Part shown: positions 36,612 to 44,051 of the stretch, one piece after another
How the letters are laid out: each line of letters starts with the position of its first letter
Numbering within the stretch: the stretch's first letter is position 1
Source: Thiohalobacter sp. IOR34
Lineage (GTDB): Bacteria > Pseudomonadota > Gammaproteobacteria > Thiohalobacterales > Thiohalobacteraceae
NCBI RefSeq assembly: GCF_030406045.1
Contig: NZ_CP128988.1
Coordinates: 1,709,438-1,773,437, forward strand
Length of the DNA stretch: 64,000 nt
Direction: 5' to 3'
Program-made: the position numbers and the translations under genes
Notes under the pieces: model-generated
What the model was told of the DNA's origin: nothing
Database searches by the model: none
Seen by the model: the letters and a program-made list of their open reading frames with translations, nothing else

Positions 36612-37050
36612 TGATTGCTCCCCCCGGAATTGACGTCCAACAAACACGGCTCGAGAGTATCTTCTTCGAAACGAACCGTCGACCCGGGCCAAATTCCGGC
36701 CCTTCACAAGATTATCCGATAATTAGTGCAGCTACTATATGCCCTTCCTTAACTCATGTATGTACGAATTTTCCTACACGGCTGCCAGCCGATGCCGGCT
36801 TCCACCTGTGGGCGGCAATTTCACGCCTTCACTCAGGCCATACTGCGCCGCCTTAGGGAAAATTTGGCTTCCGTCCCTCTACTGAGGTGGAACACCAATC
36901 CATAAAATATATTTATAAAGTATCGTGGAAGTGATATTGCAAGACAGAGTTCCGGACGCCGGCAAGGCCATCGAGCACCGGCGGAAACCTAGTCCTGATA
37001 TTGCACCAAGGATTCGAGTTTCAGGGCGAATCCTTGGTGCAATATGCGGG
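36612..37050. promoter_or_regulatory. Leader and promoter region of the XrtA operon
   Basis: A 439-base region with no gene. Near 36900-36925 is an AT-only stretch on which the minus strand reads TTTATAAATATATTTTATGG, with TTGCAA about 18 bases before it. This is a reasonable but unproven sigma-70-type promoter for the XrtA operon, and would leave a leader of almost 300 bases. Nothing like a -24/-12 element with GG-N10-GC was found. The distal end holds the 19-base inverted repeat listed separately. Confidence 0.4.
36998..37045. repeat. Perfect 19-bp inverted repeat, solo MITE-type ends
   Basis: Two perfect 19-base arms (36998-37016 and 37027-37045) are separated by 10 bases. The arm ATATTGCACCAAGGATTCG is the terminal inverted repeat of the longer elements at 42132-42383 and 61800-62090. 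It looks like a collapsed copy with the interior lost. The flank reads CTAG at 37050-37053 and supplies the TAG stop of the acyltransferase gene. As RNA it would form a strong hairpin, but no T-tract follows. Confidence 0.85.
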
Positions 37051-37833
37051 CTAGGGGGAAGCCACGTGGAGACTCGGAAAGGGCATCTCGGGTGCCGGCC
37101 AGGTCCGTCCGTTCTCGGTGATCAGCGTCCAGACATCGCGCCTTTTCCTCCAGATGCCCTCCAGCACCTCGTCGACCACTCCCATGCAGGGCTGCCGCAA
37201 GCCATGATAGTCGCTCAACTCGCCGATCGGCCGGAAGACGATGCCAAAGCGGGTCAACAGACGCAGCAGGGAAGGCTCCATGACCGCATACCAGTGGGTG
37301 ATGCCATGTTCGGCACTCATGGCGACGATGGCCTGGAACAACCCCAGGGTGAGATGCGGGAAGGCACGCGCGTCGACACTCGGGCGCGAGGCGGATCCGC
37401 CGAGGGCGGCACCGGCAAGCGTTCCGGCCTCGCCGGCACGGCGCTTGAAGGATTTGGATACGGCAAAGCGGGAGATCTCCGCAACTCGGTCCCGGGGCAG
37501 GCCTGCCATGTCGAAAGCGGCGGCCTGCAGGGATGCCGCACAGTGCAGTTCAATGGGGAACGGCCGGCTCGAATCCCCTGGATCGGGCAAGACCAGGCGC
37601 ACCGTCGCCGCCGCCTGCCCCGTCGGCCGGTGGTAGACCAGGGCATGGGCCGCACGCCCATCGAAGCGATCGGTTTCACGGCCATCCGGAAAGGCCGCCG
37701 CATCCTCGTACCCCGTCTCCAGGCAATAGACCTGATAGCGCAGGCTGTAGCAGGCATCCCGCAGATACGGGCTGTCGTGGGTTTCCACCCGGAAATGTCG
37801 ATTGAAGGCCTGGACCAGATCCTGTTTCATCAC
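37051..37833 (-). CDS. PEP-CTERM/exosortase-associated N-acyltransferase (GNAT/LuxI-like fold)
   Basis: A 260-residue protein. CYSLRYQVYCLETGYEDAAAFPDG, then VYHRPTGQAAATVRLVLPD, AEISRFAVSK, LTLGLFQAIVAMSAEHGITHWYAVMEPSLLRLLTRFGI and PIGELSDYHGLRQPC are hallmarks of the PEP-CTERM/exosortase-associated acyltransferase family. This family is related to autoinducer and N-acyl amino acid synthases, so the likely product is an N-acyl amino acid or homologous lipid. Two tandem paralogues lie here (see 37980-38732). The stop TAG lies within the flank of a MITE-type repeat. The next gene of the operon starts 439 bases downstream. Confidence 0.92.
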   Translation of the reverse strand: MMKQDLVQAFNRHFRVETHDSPYLRDACYSLRYQVYCLETGYEDAAAFPDGRETDRFDGRAAHALVYHRPTGQAAATVRLVLPDPGDSSRPFPIELHCAASLQAAAFDMAGLPRDRVAEISRFAVSKSFKRRAGEAGTLAGAALGGSASRPSVDARAFPHLTLGLFQAIVAMSAEHGITHWYAVMEPSLLRLLTRFGIVFRPIGELSDYHGLRQPCMGVVDEVLEGIWRKRRDVWTLITENGRTWPAPEMPFPSLHVASP

Positions 37834-37979
37834 ACCACTCGAATCAGCCGCCAGAAAATGCTGGATTGGGAAGCTTCCCCCTGACTAGCGGCCGGAGGGC
37901 GTAAAAGATGAGTGCGGCAGTTCACATTTCAGGTAATTGCCCGGGCCGGCAGGCCGTCCCCCCCTCCGGCAGTGGCCGA

Positions 37980-38732
37980 TCAGCCGGTGTGACGCACCTG
38001 CAGGCGCGGAGCCTCGTCCATCCACGGACGGCTCCAGTAACGACCGCCGTCGGTAATCAGCATCCAGACGTCGCGACGCTTGAAGTAGATGCCGGCCAGG
38101 ACCTCGTCGATGGAGGCCACACAGGGCTGGCGCAGGCCATGGTAGTCGACCAGCCCACCGAGGGGCTGGAAAACGATACCGAAGCGGGTCAGCAGGCGCA
38201 GCAGGGATGGTTCCATGACCGCATACCAGTGGCTGATGCACCGTTCGACGCTCATCTGCACGATGGCCCGGAACAGCCCCAAGGTGAGGTAGGGAATGAA
38301 ACGGGCAGCGGCCATGCCCTCCAGCCGGGAAAGGGCCACGGAGCGGGCCAGGGCCTGGCGCGACACGGCAAAGCGGGAGATCTCGGCAAAGGTGTCGCGT
38401 GGCACGCCGCCGAAGCGGGAACCGACCGACGGCAGGACACCGGGGCAGTGGGCTTCGAGGGGAAAGGGCCGGGACGGATCCGCCTCGTCACACAGCACCA
38501 GCCGCACCGTGGCATGGGCCTCACCGCTGTCCCGCCAGCGAATCAGGCTGTGAACGGCACGTTCGTCGTATTCGTCCCTCTCATGCGGACTGGAGAAACG
38601 CTCCGCCGACTCGAAACCGGTCTCGAGGCAATACACCTGGTAACGCAGGGCGTGGGCCTGTTCCAGCAGCGGCCCCTCGTTTGCCTGCACCACCTCGAAG
38701 TGGCGCAAGAAAAGCGCCTGTAGATCCTGCAT
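37980..38732 (-). CDS. PEP-CTERM/exosortase-associated N-acyltransferase, second copy
   Basis: A 250-residue paralogue of the downstream gene: HALRYQVYCLETGFESAERFSS, ATVRLVLCDEADPSRPFPLEAHCPG, FAEISRFAVSRQ, LTLGLFRAIVQMSVERCISHWYAVMEPSLLRLLTRFGI and YHGLRQPC all align. The ATG at 38732 follows GGGAGG by about 10 bases; the slightly longer frame would need TTG. The 146 bases to the next copy contain no terminator, so both may be cotranscribed. Differences are concentrated in the middle (the SRFAVSRQALARSVALSRLEG segment), suggesting different acyl or amine substrates. Confidence 0.92.
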   Translation of the reverse strand: MQDLQALFLRHFEVVQANEGPLLEQAHALRYQVYCLETGFESAERFSSPHERDEYDERAVHSLIRWRDSGEAHATVRLVLCDEADPSRPFPLEAHCPGVLPSVGSRFGGVPRDTFAEISRFAVSRQALARSVALSRLEGMAAARFIPYLTLGLFRAIVQMSVERCISHWYAVMEPSLLRLLTRFGIVFQPLGGLVDYHGLRQPCVASIDEVLAGIYFKRRDVWMLITDGGRYWSRPWMDEAPRLQVRHTG

Positions 38733-38896
38733 GTCCGGGACACCTCCCAAGATTCAGACGGGGATTAGAGCACAGCCCTGGAATCAGAAATGTTACAGCG
38801 GTCACACATCCGCAAGGATCCGGCGCACGAGGTAAAGACCGGCTGAGCGTACAAAATGTAGTGGGCGCGATTGTAAACACGCCCAATATATGGACG
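38733..38896 (-). promoter_or_regulatory. Probable sigma-70 promoter upstream of the acyltransferase pair
   Basis: Reading the minus strand, TTGACG is followed after 17 bases by TTTACA/TTACAAT at about 38850-38880, a fair -35/-10 pair about 130 bases before the start at 38732. The same region has the short hairpin GGGCG...CGCCC around TTGTAAACA. It suggests that the acyltransferases can be expressed apart from the nitroreductase gene upstream. Confidence 0.45.
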
Positions 38897-39982
38897 TCAA
38901 GTCGAGTCCTTCCCCTTGAACACCACCTCCAGCGGCAGGCGACGGGCACGCACCGCCTGGCAGCGGGGGCGGCCAATCCTCAACATCATCAACAGCTTGC
39001 GGCCTTCCAGCCGGACGCAGCGCTGCAGTTCGGCCTCGACGGCCAGCATCCGCTGGCGGTGCGGCGCGTCCAACGCCCCACGCCGGAGGCGATCGAGCTG
39101 ATCGGGGAGAACGTAATAGGGTTGAACGGCGATCCCCTGGCGGTTGAGATCCAGCCAGATCCGTTCCATCAGGCGCCCGGCATCGAAACTGGCCTGACGC
39201 CCTGCGGCGGCGCTGATCAACAGCACCGCCGGCGCCTTCCTGACAGGCTGGGCCTCGATGGCAGCGAACAGGCGGTGAAATCCGAAGCGGTTGAGGAAAA
39301 CCATGCGCCGCCAGTCAGAAACCAGCCGCAACAGCAGACGCCCCCCCGGCGGCAGATCGAAGGTGGCGACATCCAGACCGTCGCCGGCCGCCACCTGCTC
39401 GGGAGCGAAACGCAGCGAACGGGCGAACCACTCATGGATGTGGCGGGTCTGAAAACGCAGCCGGGAGGCCTGCTCCACCAGCTGGGCCAGCCGGCGGAGG
39501 CTGGCCGCCTCGGTCACCAGCAGCGGCCGCGCCGACCCCTCACTCGACCTGGCAAGTCCCTCCGCCATTGCCTGGGGCAGAGGATCAGGAAGAAAGGGAA
39601 GACGGTTGGTGTGGCGTGCCTGCAGCGCCCGGGGCAGCTCAGCCGGCGGCGCGGCCTCGAGCAGCGAGGGAGGAAGCAGCAGCTGGAAGGCCATCTGCTC
39701 TGGCATCAACTCCAGCTCGGGCTCGAGACCAGCGGCCTCCGCTGCCTGCAGCATGTTTTCGGCCACGGCCCCCAGGGTGATACCCACCGCCGGACTGTCG
39801 CGATCGAACACCCGGGGATCGAGCCGCGCCGCTTCGACCGAGACACGCAACAGCCGGCCATCCCAATCGAAACGCCAGGGCTGTGCGTTGTCCGCCGAAG
39901 GCGCAGCGTGCCCTGCCCGGACCAGGTAATCGACAATGGGCGGCACACTCAAGACATCATCTCCTGTCACGCCGGCAAACAT
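38897..39982 (-). CDS. Nitroreductase-family protein, unusual
   Basis: A 361-residue protein with the nitroreductase opening VRAGHAAPSADNAQPWRFDWDG (FMN-binding Ser/Asn region) and VGITLGAVAENMLQAAEAAGLEPEL, followed by a long, divergent second half (RHTNRLPFLPDPLP; RHIHEWFARSLRF). It resembles large two-half nitroreductases that bind FMN poorly or act as oxidases in peptide tailoring. The ATG at 39982 has no ribosome site, whereas AGGAG lies 8 bases before an in-frame TTG at 39952, which may be the true start. It is divergent from the methyltransferase and lies upstream of the acyltransferases. Function unknown. Confidence 0.8.
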   Translation of the reverse strand: MFAGVTGDDVLSVPPIVDYLVRAGHAAPSADNAQPWRFDWDGRLLRVSVEAARLDPRVFDRDSPAVGITLGAVAENMLQAAEAAGLEPELELMPEQMAFQLLLPPSLLEAAPPAELPRALQARHTNRLPFLPDPLPQAMAEGLARSSEGSARPLLVTEAASLRRLAQLVEQASRLRFQTRHIHEWFARSLRFAPEQVAAGDGLDVATFDLPPGGRLLLRLVSDWRRMVFLNRFGFHRLFAAIEAQPVRKAPAVLLISAAAGRQASFDAGRLMERIWLDLNRQGIAVQPYYVLPDQLDRLRRGALDAPHRQRMLAVEAELQRCVRLEGRKLLMMLRIGRPRCQAVRARRLPLEVVFKGKDST

Positions 39983-40219
39983 GGCAATAGTCGGGCGTCA
40001 CGACTAGACTGCAGGCAGTCGCCGGCAGCGCTGCCAGGGCCGGCATGTCCAGCCCTCAAGAACCGACCACTGCGGGCCGACACCTGACCGAGACCGCTTC
40101 GTCCTTGCCGCGAGCCCAACAGGGGAACGCGGGCAATACAGGCACAACATAGCACAGCACAACGCGAGGGGGCCCGATCAAGGGGCCGACCGATGCGAAT
40201 TCAGCCAAGGAACGACATC

Positions 40220-41260
40220 ATGCAGCACGCCACCTCCGACAAGCCGCTGACCATGGAACAGCTGATCCTGATCGCCGGCGGCCATACCGCCTTCCAGCTG
40301 CTCTGGGCCGGTGTGGAACTGGGCCTGTTCGAGCACCTCTCACGCACCCCCGGAGCCGACCGGGCGGCCATCGAGGAGGCCCTCGGCCTGGCCCCGCAAC
40401 CGGCCCGCATCCTGCTCATCGGCCTCACCGCCCTCAAACTCATCGAGAAGCAGGACGGAGGTTACCGCAATGCCGCCCTGACCGAGAAGATGCTGGTCGG
40501 CGAAGGCAGCGCCACACCCATCCTCGGCTGGCAGCGGCACATCGTCTATCCTGGCCTGGAAGACTTCAGCCGCGCCCTGCGCGAGGGCGCCAATACCGGA
40601 CTGGAGCGCTTTCCCGGGCCCGGCAACACCCTCTACCAGCGGCTCAGCGTGCATCCCGAACTGGAGCGCGTCTTCCAGGACGCCATGAGTGCGTTGTCGG
40701 CCCAGGCCAACCAGCACCTGCTGGAACACATGGACTTCAGCCGCTTCCGTCATCTGGTCGACGTCGGCGGTGGCGACGGCACCAACGCCATCACCCTGGC
40801 CCGCAAGTATCCACAGCTGCAGCTGACGGTATTCGACTCGGCCTCGGTCTGCGAAATCGCCACGCGCAAGATCGCCGCGGCCGGCCTGCAGGACCGGATC
40901 GACACCCACCCCGGAGACATGTTCGAGGACCCCTTCCCCGAAGGCGTGGACGCCATCCTCTTCTCGCACATCTTCACCATCTGGAGCCTGGAGAAGAACA
41001 CCCGACTGCTGGAGAAATCCCATCAGGCACTGCAGCCCGGCGGCTCGGTACTGGTCTTCGGCATGATGGGTGACGACGACGACAGCGGTCCACTCAGCAC
41101 GGCCCTGGGCTCGCCCTACTTCCTCGCCATCGCCACCGGCGAGGGCATGCTCTACGCCTGGAAGGACTACGAGGACTGCTTCCGCAAGGCGGGCTTCGAA
41201 CGCATCGAGCGCATAGCCGGCATGCCGCTCGACCACGGCGTGGTGGTGGGCACCAAGTAG
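40220..41260 (+). CDS. SAM-dependent methyltransferase (O-methyltransferase/acetylserotonin-type)
   Basis: A 346-residue protein with the plan of small-molecule O-methyltransferases. An N-terminal winged-helix dimerisation domain (MEQLILIAGGHTAFQLLWAGVELGLFEHL) precedes a Rossmann domain with VDVGGGDGTNAITLARKYP as motif I, FPEGVDAILFSHIF and LEKSHQALQPGGSVLVFGMM. Such enzymes methylate hydroxyls of small aromatic or lipid products. The ATG at 40220 follows AAGGA by 8 bases. It is followed 14 bases later by the ThiF gene, forming a pair divergent from the nitroreductase. Confidence 0.88.
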   Translation: MQHATSDKPLTMEQLILIAGGHTAFQLLWAGVELGLFEHLSRTPGADRAAIEEALGLAPQPARILLIGLTALKLIEKQDGGYRNAALTEKMLVGEGSATPILGWQRHIVYPGLEDFSRALREGANTGLERFPGPGNTLYQRLSVHPELERVFQDAMSALSAQANQHLLEHMDFSRFRHLVDVGGGDGTNAITLARKYPQLQLTVFDSASVCEIATRKIAAAGLQDRIDTHPGDMFEDPFPEGVDAILFSHIFTIWSLEKNTRLLEKSHQALQPGGSVLVFGMMGDDDDSGPLSTALGSPYFLAIATGEGMLYAWKDYEDCFRKAGFERIERIAGMPLDHGVVVGTK

Positions 41261-41274
41261 TCCGCTGAACCGAT

Positions 41275-42135
41275 ATGAGCGCGGACTTCGACTACCACTG
41301 CGCCTTCCAGCGCAATCTCGGTTTCCTCAGCGAGGATGAACAGCAGCGGCTGCGCAAGGCACGGGTGGCCATCGCCGGCCTGGGCGGTACCGGTGGCGCC
41401 CAGGCCCACGCCCTGGCGCGTATGGGCATCGGCAACTTCACGCTGGCCGACCCCGACACCTACGAACTGGCCAATTTCAACCGCCAGCTGGGGGCAACCA
41501 TGGCCACCCTCGGCCAGGCCAAGACCCGTGTGGCCCGCGACATCATCCATGGCATCAACCCCGAGGCAGACATCCGTTGCCTGGACACCGGTATCTCCCC
41601 GGAAACGATCGGCGAGTTTCTGGATGGGGTGGATATCGTGGTGGATTCGCTGGACTTCTACTGCTTCGAGGAACGCTTCCTGCTCTATGCCGAGGCCCGC
41701 AGGCGCGACCTCTGGGTCCTCACCGCACCGCCGCTCGGCTTCGGCTTCACCCTGCTGATCTTCGATCCTCGTGGCATGAGTTTCGAGGAATACTTCGGTT
41801 TTCGCCCCGGCATGTCCCAGCGCGAGCTGACCGTCTCGCTGATTGCCGGCATCGCCCCCAAACCCTACATGCTGAAATACCTCGACAGCCGCAGGGCCGA
41901 GCTGGGAAACCAGCGGCTGCCCTCGGTGGGTGCCGCCCCCTTCATGATCGCCGGCGTCATCGCCACCCAGGTCACCAACCTGCTCACCGGCAAACGTCCC
42001 CTCTATGCCGTGCCCCATGTCATCCAGTACGACGCGCTGTTGCAACGTTTCCGCCACCGCCACTACCCTCTGGGCATGAACAGCCCCCTGCAGAAACTGA
42101 AGAAGCTGATCCTGCACCGCGTCCTGCCCCGCTAG
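41275..42135 (+). CDS. ThiF/MoeB/HesA-family E1-like adenylyltransferase
   Basis: A 286-residue protein. KARVAIAGLGGTGGAQAHALARMGIGNFTLADPDTYELANFNRQLGA holds the ATP-binding glycine loop, the Asp that follows it and the NFNRQ arginine finger. VVDSLDFYCFEERFLL is the second Asp region. It lacks the CxxC zinc motifs and the active-site Cys of MoeB/ThiF, so it probably adenylates a carboxyl without passing it to sulfur. E1-like proteins of this kind occur in natural-product clusters and in exosortase loci. The TAG stop at 42133-42135 is inside the flank of the MITE-like element. Confidence 0.9.
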   Translation: MSADFDYHCAFQRNLGFLSEDEQQRLRKARVAIAGLGGTGGAQAHALARMGIGNFTLADPDTYELANFNRQLGATMATLGQAKTRVARDIIHGINPEADIRCLDTGISPETIGEFLDGVDIVVDSLDFYCFEERFLLYAEARRRDLWVLTAPPLGFGFTLLIFDPRGMSFEEYFGFRPGMSQRELTVSLIAGIAPKPYMLKYLDSRRAELGNQRLPSVGAAPFMIAGVIATQVTNLLTGKRPLYAVPHVIQYDALLQRFRHRHYPLGMNSPLQKLKKLILHRVLPR

Positions 42136-42383
42136 CCCGCATATTGCACCAAGAATTCGATGCTCAGGGCGAGGCTGGCAAGGCAGCCTGGGTGATCGTC
42201 CGAAAAGTCATAGCCGTTGCTATGGCTTGAGGAGGATCACCCAGGATGCGCGGCCAGAGTCGGCCTGACATCGAATAGGCACAAACCGTAACCCGCCCAT
42301 GGGGTCTTTCATGGCCATATCGTCCCTGTATTACAGCACGAACCCCATTCATGCACGCCGCCTTGGTGCAATATCCGGGTTAG
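42132..42383 (+). mobile_element. MITE-like element, copy 1 (non-autonomous)
   Basis: A 252-base element bounded by CCCGCATATTGCACCAAG at the left and CTTGGTGCAATATCCGGG at the right, in a TAG...TAG flank. Much of its interior matches the element at 61800-62090 in reverse orientation. No transposase is encoded; small frames in it (ARILHQEFDAQGEAGKA) are translation artefacts of the repeat. Its left flank gives the ThiF gene its TAG. Confidence 0.8.
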
Positions 42384-42385
42384 TG

Positions 42386-42409
42386 ACCCGGCAACTGAAT
42401 ATGCCGGGT
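42386..42409. repeat. Short inverted repeat with a dispersed core
   Basis: ACCCGGC (42386-42392) and GCCGGGT (42403-42409) form a small hairpin. The first 16 bases, ACCCGGCAACTGAATA, recur exactly at 54970-54985 in the leader of the EpsB-type gene. It lies just outside MITE copy 1. Its function is unknown. Confidence 0.6.
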
Positions 42410-42414
42410 TAATC

Positions 42415-42479
42415 GAATTCATGAAGCGTTGTTGGAACCCTTGAGCCTTGGCGGCTTATATCCAGATTTGATCAGACAT
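42415..42479 (+). repeat. Degenerate intergenic repeat, copy A
   Basis: Two conserved blocks, GAATTCATGAAGC (42415-42427) and CCAGATTTGATCAGACAT (42462-42479), recur in the same order and nearly the same spacing at 53383-53444, upstream of prsK. The bases between them differ. It may be a mobile intergenic repeat or a binding site shared by both regions. Confidence 0.7.
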
Positions 42480-42524
42480 TCCTTGAGTAAAGCGCAAGTC
42501 CAGGCGTGTCCGGACCCGCCGGGG

Positions 42525-42593
42525 ATCGCGGCCTGGAGGCCGCTCCTACCATGGTGCCGCCATGCCCCGTAGGAGCGGCCTCCAGGCCGCGAT
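42525..42593. repeat. REP-type inverted repeat, copy 1
   Basis: Two perfect 25-base arms, 42525-42549 and 42569-42593, each containing GCGGCCTGGAGGCCGC next to CTCCTAC, are separated by a 19-base spacer. This is the classic bacterial intergenic REP/BIME pattern. A near-identical dyad is at 61925-62000 inside the second MITE-like element. Confidence 0.9.
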
Positions 42594-42616
42594 TGGCGTG
42601 GTGTTAACCCGGACAA

Positions 42617-42648
42617 GAAAAAACCCCCTGTGAGCGAATCACAGGGGG
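42617..42648 (-). terminator. Rho-independent terminator of the PEP-CTERM gene
   Basis: On the minus strand a 10-bp GC-rich stem (42624-42633 with 42639-42648, CCCCCTGTGA / TCACAGGGGG) with a 5-base loop runs straight into a six-base T tract. It lies about 80 bases past the stop of the PEP-CTERM gene, so that gene is a single transcription unit. Confidence 0.9.
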
Positions 42649-42730
42649 CTCAAGTCAAGGCAGCCAGGGGTCGGGCATCTTCTTAGCGGAGCCGACCTCC
42701 GTCTACCTTCATACGGAGAACCCGCTCAGC

Positions 42731-43531
42731 CTACTTGGCCGCCTTCCTGCCCCGGCGTGCCACGCCGAAGCCCAGCAGGCCGGCGCCAACCAGCGCCAGG
42801 GAAGCCGGTTCCGGCACAGCGCCGGTGAGGCTCGCGGTACCACCTGCCGGCCAACCGGCATTGCTGCCCTCGGTGGCATTGAAGCTGCTTTCCAGCAGGA
42901 AGTCGTTGGCCTCGCCCAGGGCACCGGTCAGGCCGTTGGTGTCGTAGGCCGTACCCGCCAGACCAAGGTTGGCCAGATCCAGGTTCAGGTAGCCGTGGCC
43001 GCTGCCGACGAAGGGCGTGGTCAGGGCGTTCAGGCTGGAGTACAGGGTGGTGGCTCCATCAGCCAGGATGCCGGTGGCGCCCAGCAGGCTCATGTAGAAG
43101 GCACCGTCGGTCGCGGTGGCGATGGTGGCAGGCACCGGGCCGCCCGCGGCAGAAAAGTCCGGGGTGTCGTCCAGATAGAAATCCACCTGGCCACCGGTGA
43201 AGGTGATGTCGAAACCGAACAGGCTGGGAGAGATCGCACTGGCGGTGTAGCCGTCGAACCTGAAGGTCAGCTCCTGCCCCTTGTCGCCGGACTGCCAGTA
43301 GATCTGGCTGCCGTCGCTGTTGGTAATGGACTGGACGTTACCGATGCCACCCAGCACCTCACCGACCTGGTCGATCACGCCGTTGCCGTTGAAATCGGTC
43401 GAGGCGTATTCGAAGATCTGGGCCACATGGATGCTGATGCCGCTGTTGATCAGGCCGGCGGTAGCCGCGCCACTCATTGCGACGCCGGCGGCGACCGAGC
43501 ATGCCAGAAGGGTTTTCTTGAACGTTTTCAT
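42731..43531 (-). CDS. PEP-CTERM sorting domain protein
   Basis: A 266-residue exported protein. The signal peptide is MKTFKKTLLACSVAAGVAMS with probable cleavage near GAATA. The mature part, starting GLINSGISIHVAQIFEYASTDFNGNGVIDQVGE, is rich in Gly, Ser, Thr and Asp and has no cysteine. The C-terminus is a textbook sorting tail: VPEPA, a hydrophobic helix LALVGAGLLGFGV and the basic end ARRGRKAAK. Exosortase A would cut at the VPEP motif. The ATG at 43531 has GGAG 7 bases upstream. A sigma-54 promoter and PrsR-like sites lie upstream and a terminator downstream. Its role, matrix or floc formation, is an inference. Confidence 0.94.
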   Translation of the reverse strand: MKTFKKTLLACSVAAGVAMSGAATAGLINSGISIHVAQIFEYASTDFNGNGVIDQVGEVLGGIGNVQSITNSDGSQIYWQSGDKGQELTFRFDGYTASAISPSLFGFDITFTGGQVDFYLDDTPDFSAAGGPVPATIATATDGAFYMSLLGATGILADGATTLYSSLNALTTPFVGSGHGYLNLDLANLGLAGTAYDTNGLTGALGEANDFLLESSFNATEGSNAGWPAGGTASLTGAVPEPASLALVGAGLLGFGVARRGRKAAK

Positions 43532-43634
43532 CGCAGTTCTCCGACTCGTCTGTGTTTTTCTGATGTCACTCGTAAAGTGACCGGTTCCTTCTCGGGTCAA
43601 TCTCTGCACGATTCTCTTCGTGTTGCCCTGTACT

Positions 43635-43653
43635 ATGCAGACAGTGTGCCAAG
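43635..43653 (-). promoter_or_regulatory. Sigma-54 (-24/-12) promoter of the PEP-CTERM gene
   Basis: On the minus strand the sequence TTGGCACACTGTCTGCAT has GG and GC exactly 10 bases apart, as required by RpoN, and a full TGGCAC -24 block. The predicted transcription start is about 95 bases before the ATG at 43531. PrsR, encoded nearby, is a sigma-54 activator. Confidence 0.8.
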
Positions 43654-43768
43654 AAGAGCCTAGACAATCTATCCAATTGTTTTCCGTGTAATTTTATTGG
43701 GCATCGAGCAAGAAAAACACTGTCAGTAGCCACCGTCGGCCCCGCCTTCGGGGTTTTGCAGCCCGATG

Positions 43769-43785
43769 TGTAAAAAATCCTGTCG
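43769..43785. promoter_or_regulatory. Candidate PrsR operator (TGTNA-N7-TGNCN)
   Basis: TGTAAAAAATCCTGTCG lies about 134 bases upstream of the -24/-12 promoter. It resembles TGTAAAAATTGCTGACA at 43963-43979 and TGTCAAAATCCCTGACA at 63881-63897, both upstream of PEP-CTERM-type genes. Assignment to PrsR is inference. Confidence 0.5.
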
Positions 43786-43962
43786 GTCCGACCGGCCTCG
43801 ATGCCCGCGACCTGAAGAATCGCCTTCTGGCGGAACACCCGCCGACACCCGGGAAACAGGAAAGCTCCCATTCATTCAATGTGATAGGGAAATATCCACG
43901 CTTGCCGCGCCCGCCGCCAGGTGGCCGGGCTGCGTCCCGCACCACTCCGTCCCCTTCCATGA

Positions 43963-43979
43963 TGTAAAAATTGCTGACA
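43963..43979. promoter_or_regulatory. Candidate PrsR operator (TGTNA-N7-TGACA)
   Basis: TGTAAAAATTGCTGACA lies about 328 bases upstream of the -24/-12 promoter and just past the 3' end of the prsT gene. It matches the 63881-63897 site at 13 of 17 positions, including the TGACA half. Confidence 0.55.
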
Positions 43980-44051
43980 AGAAGCGGGGCCGCTCCGCCA
44001 GAGCTGGCTTCAGCGCTGAGACAGCGGTAATCGCCGGGAAGGGAACGACGC

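Larger units (their letters stand above)
43532..44051 (-). promoter_or_regulatory. Regulatory region between the PEP-CTERM gene and prsT
   Basis: This 520-base stretch has no credible gene. It holds the -24/-12 promoter (43635-43653), two copies of a TGTAA/TGTCA-N7-TGACA-like motif (43769-43785, 43963-43979), and a half-match at 43721-43737. These lie 130-330 bases from the promoter, the usual range for enhancer sites of sigma-54 activators. The end near 44051 is the 3' region of the TPR gene. Confidence 0.6.

Noticed and set aside
36612-36960. Search for a -24/-12 promoter for the large XrtA operon
   Set aside because: Several GG doublets occur but none has GC 10 bases downstream with acceptable flanks. 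Only an AT-rich sigma-70-like region was kept.
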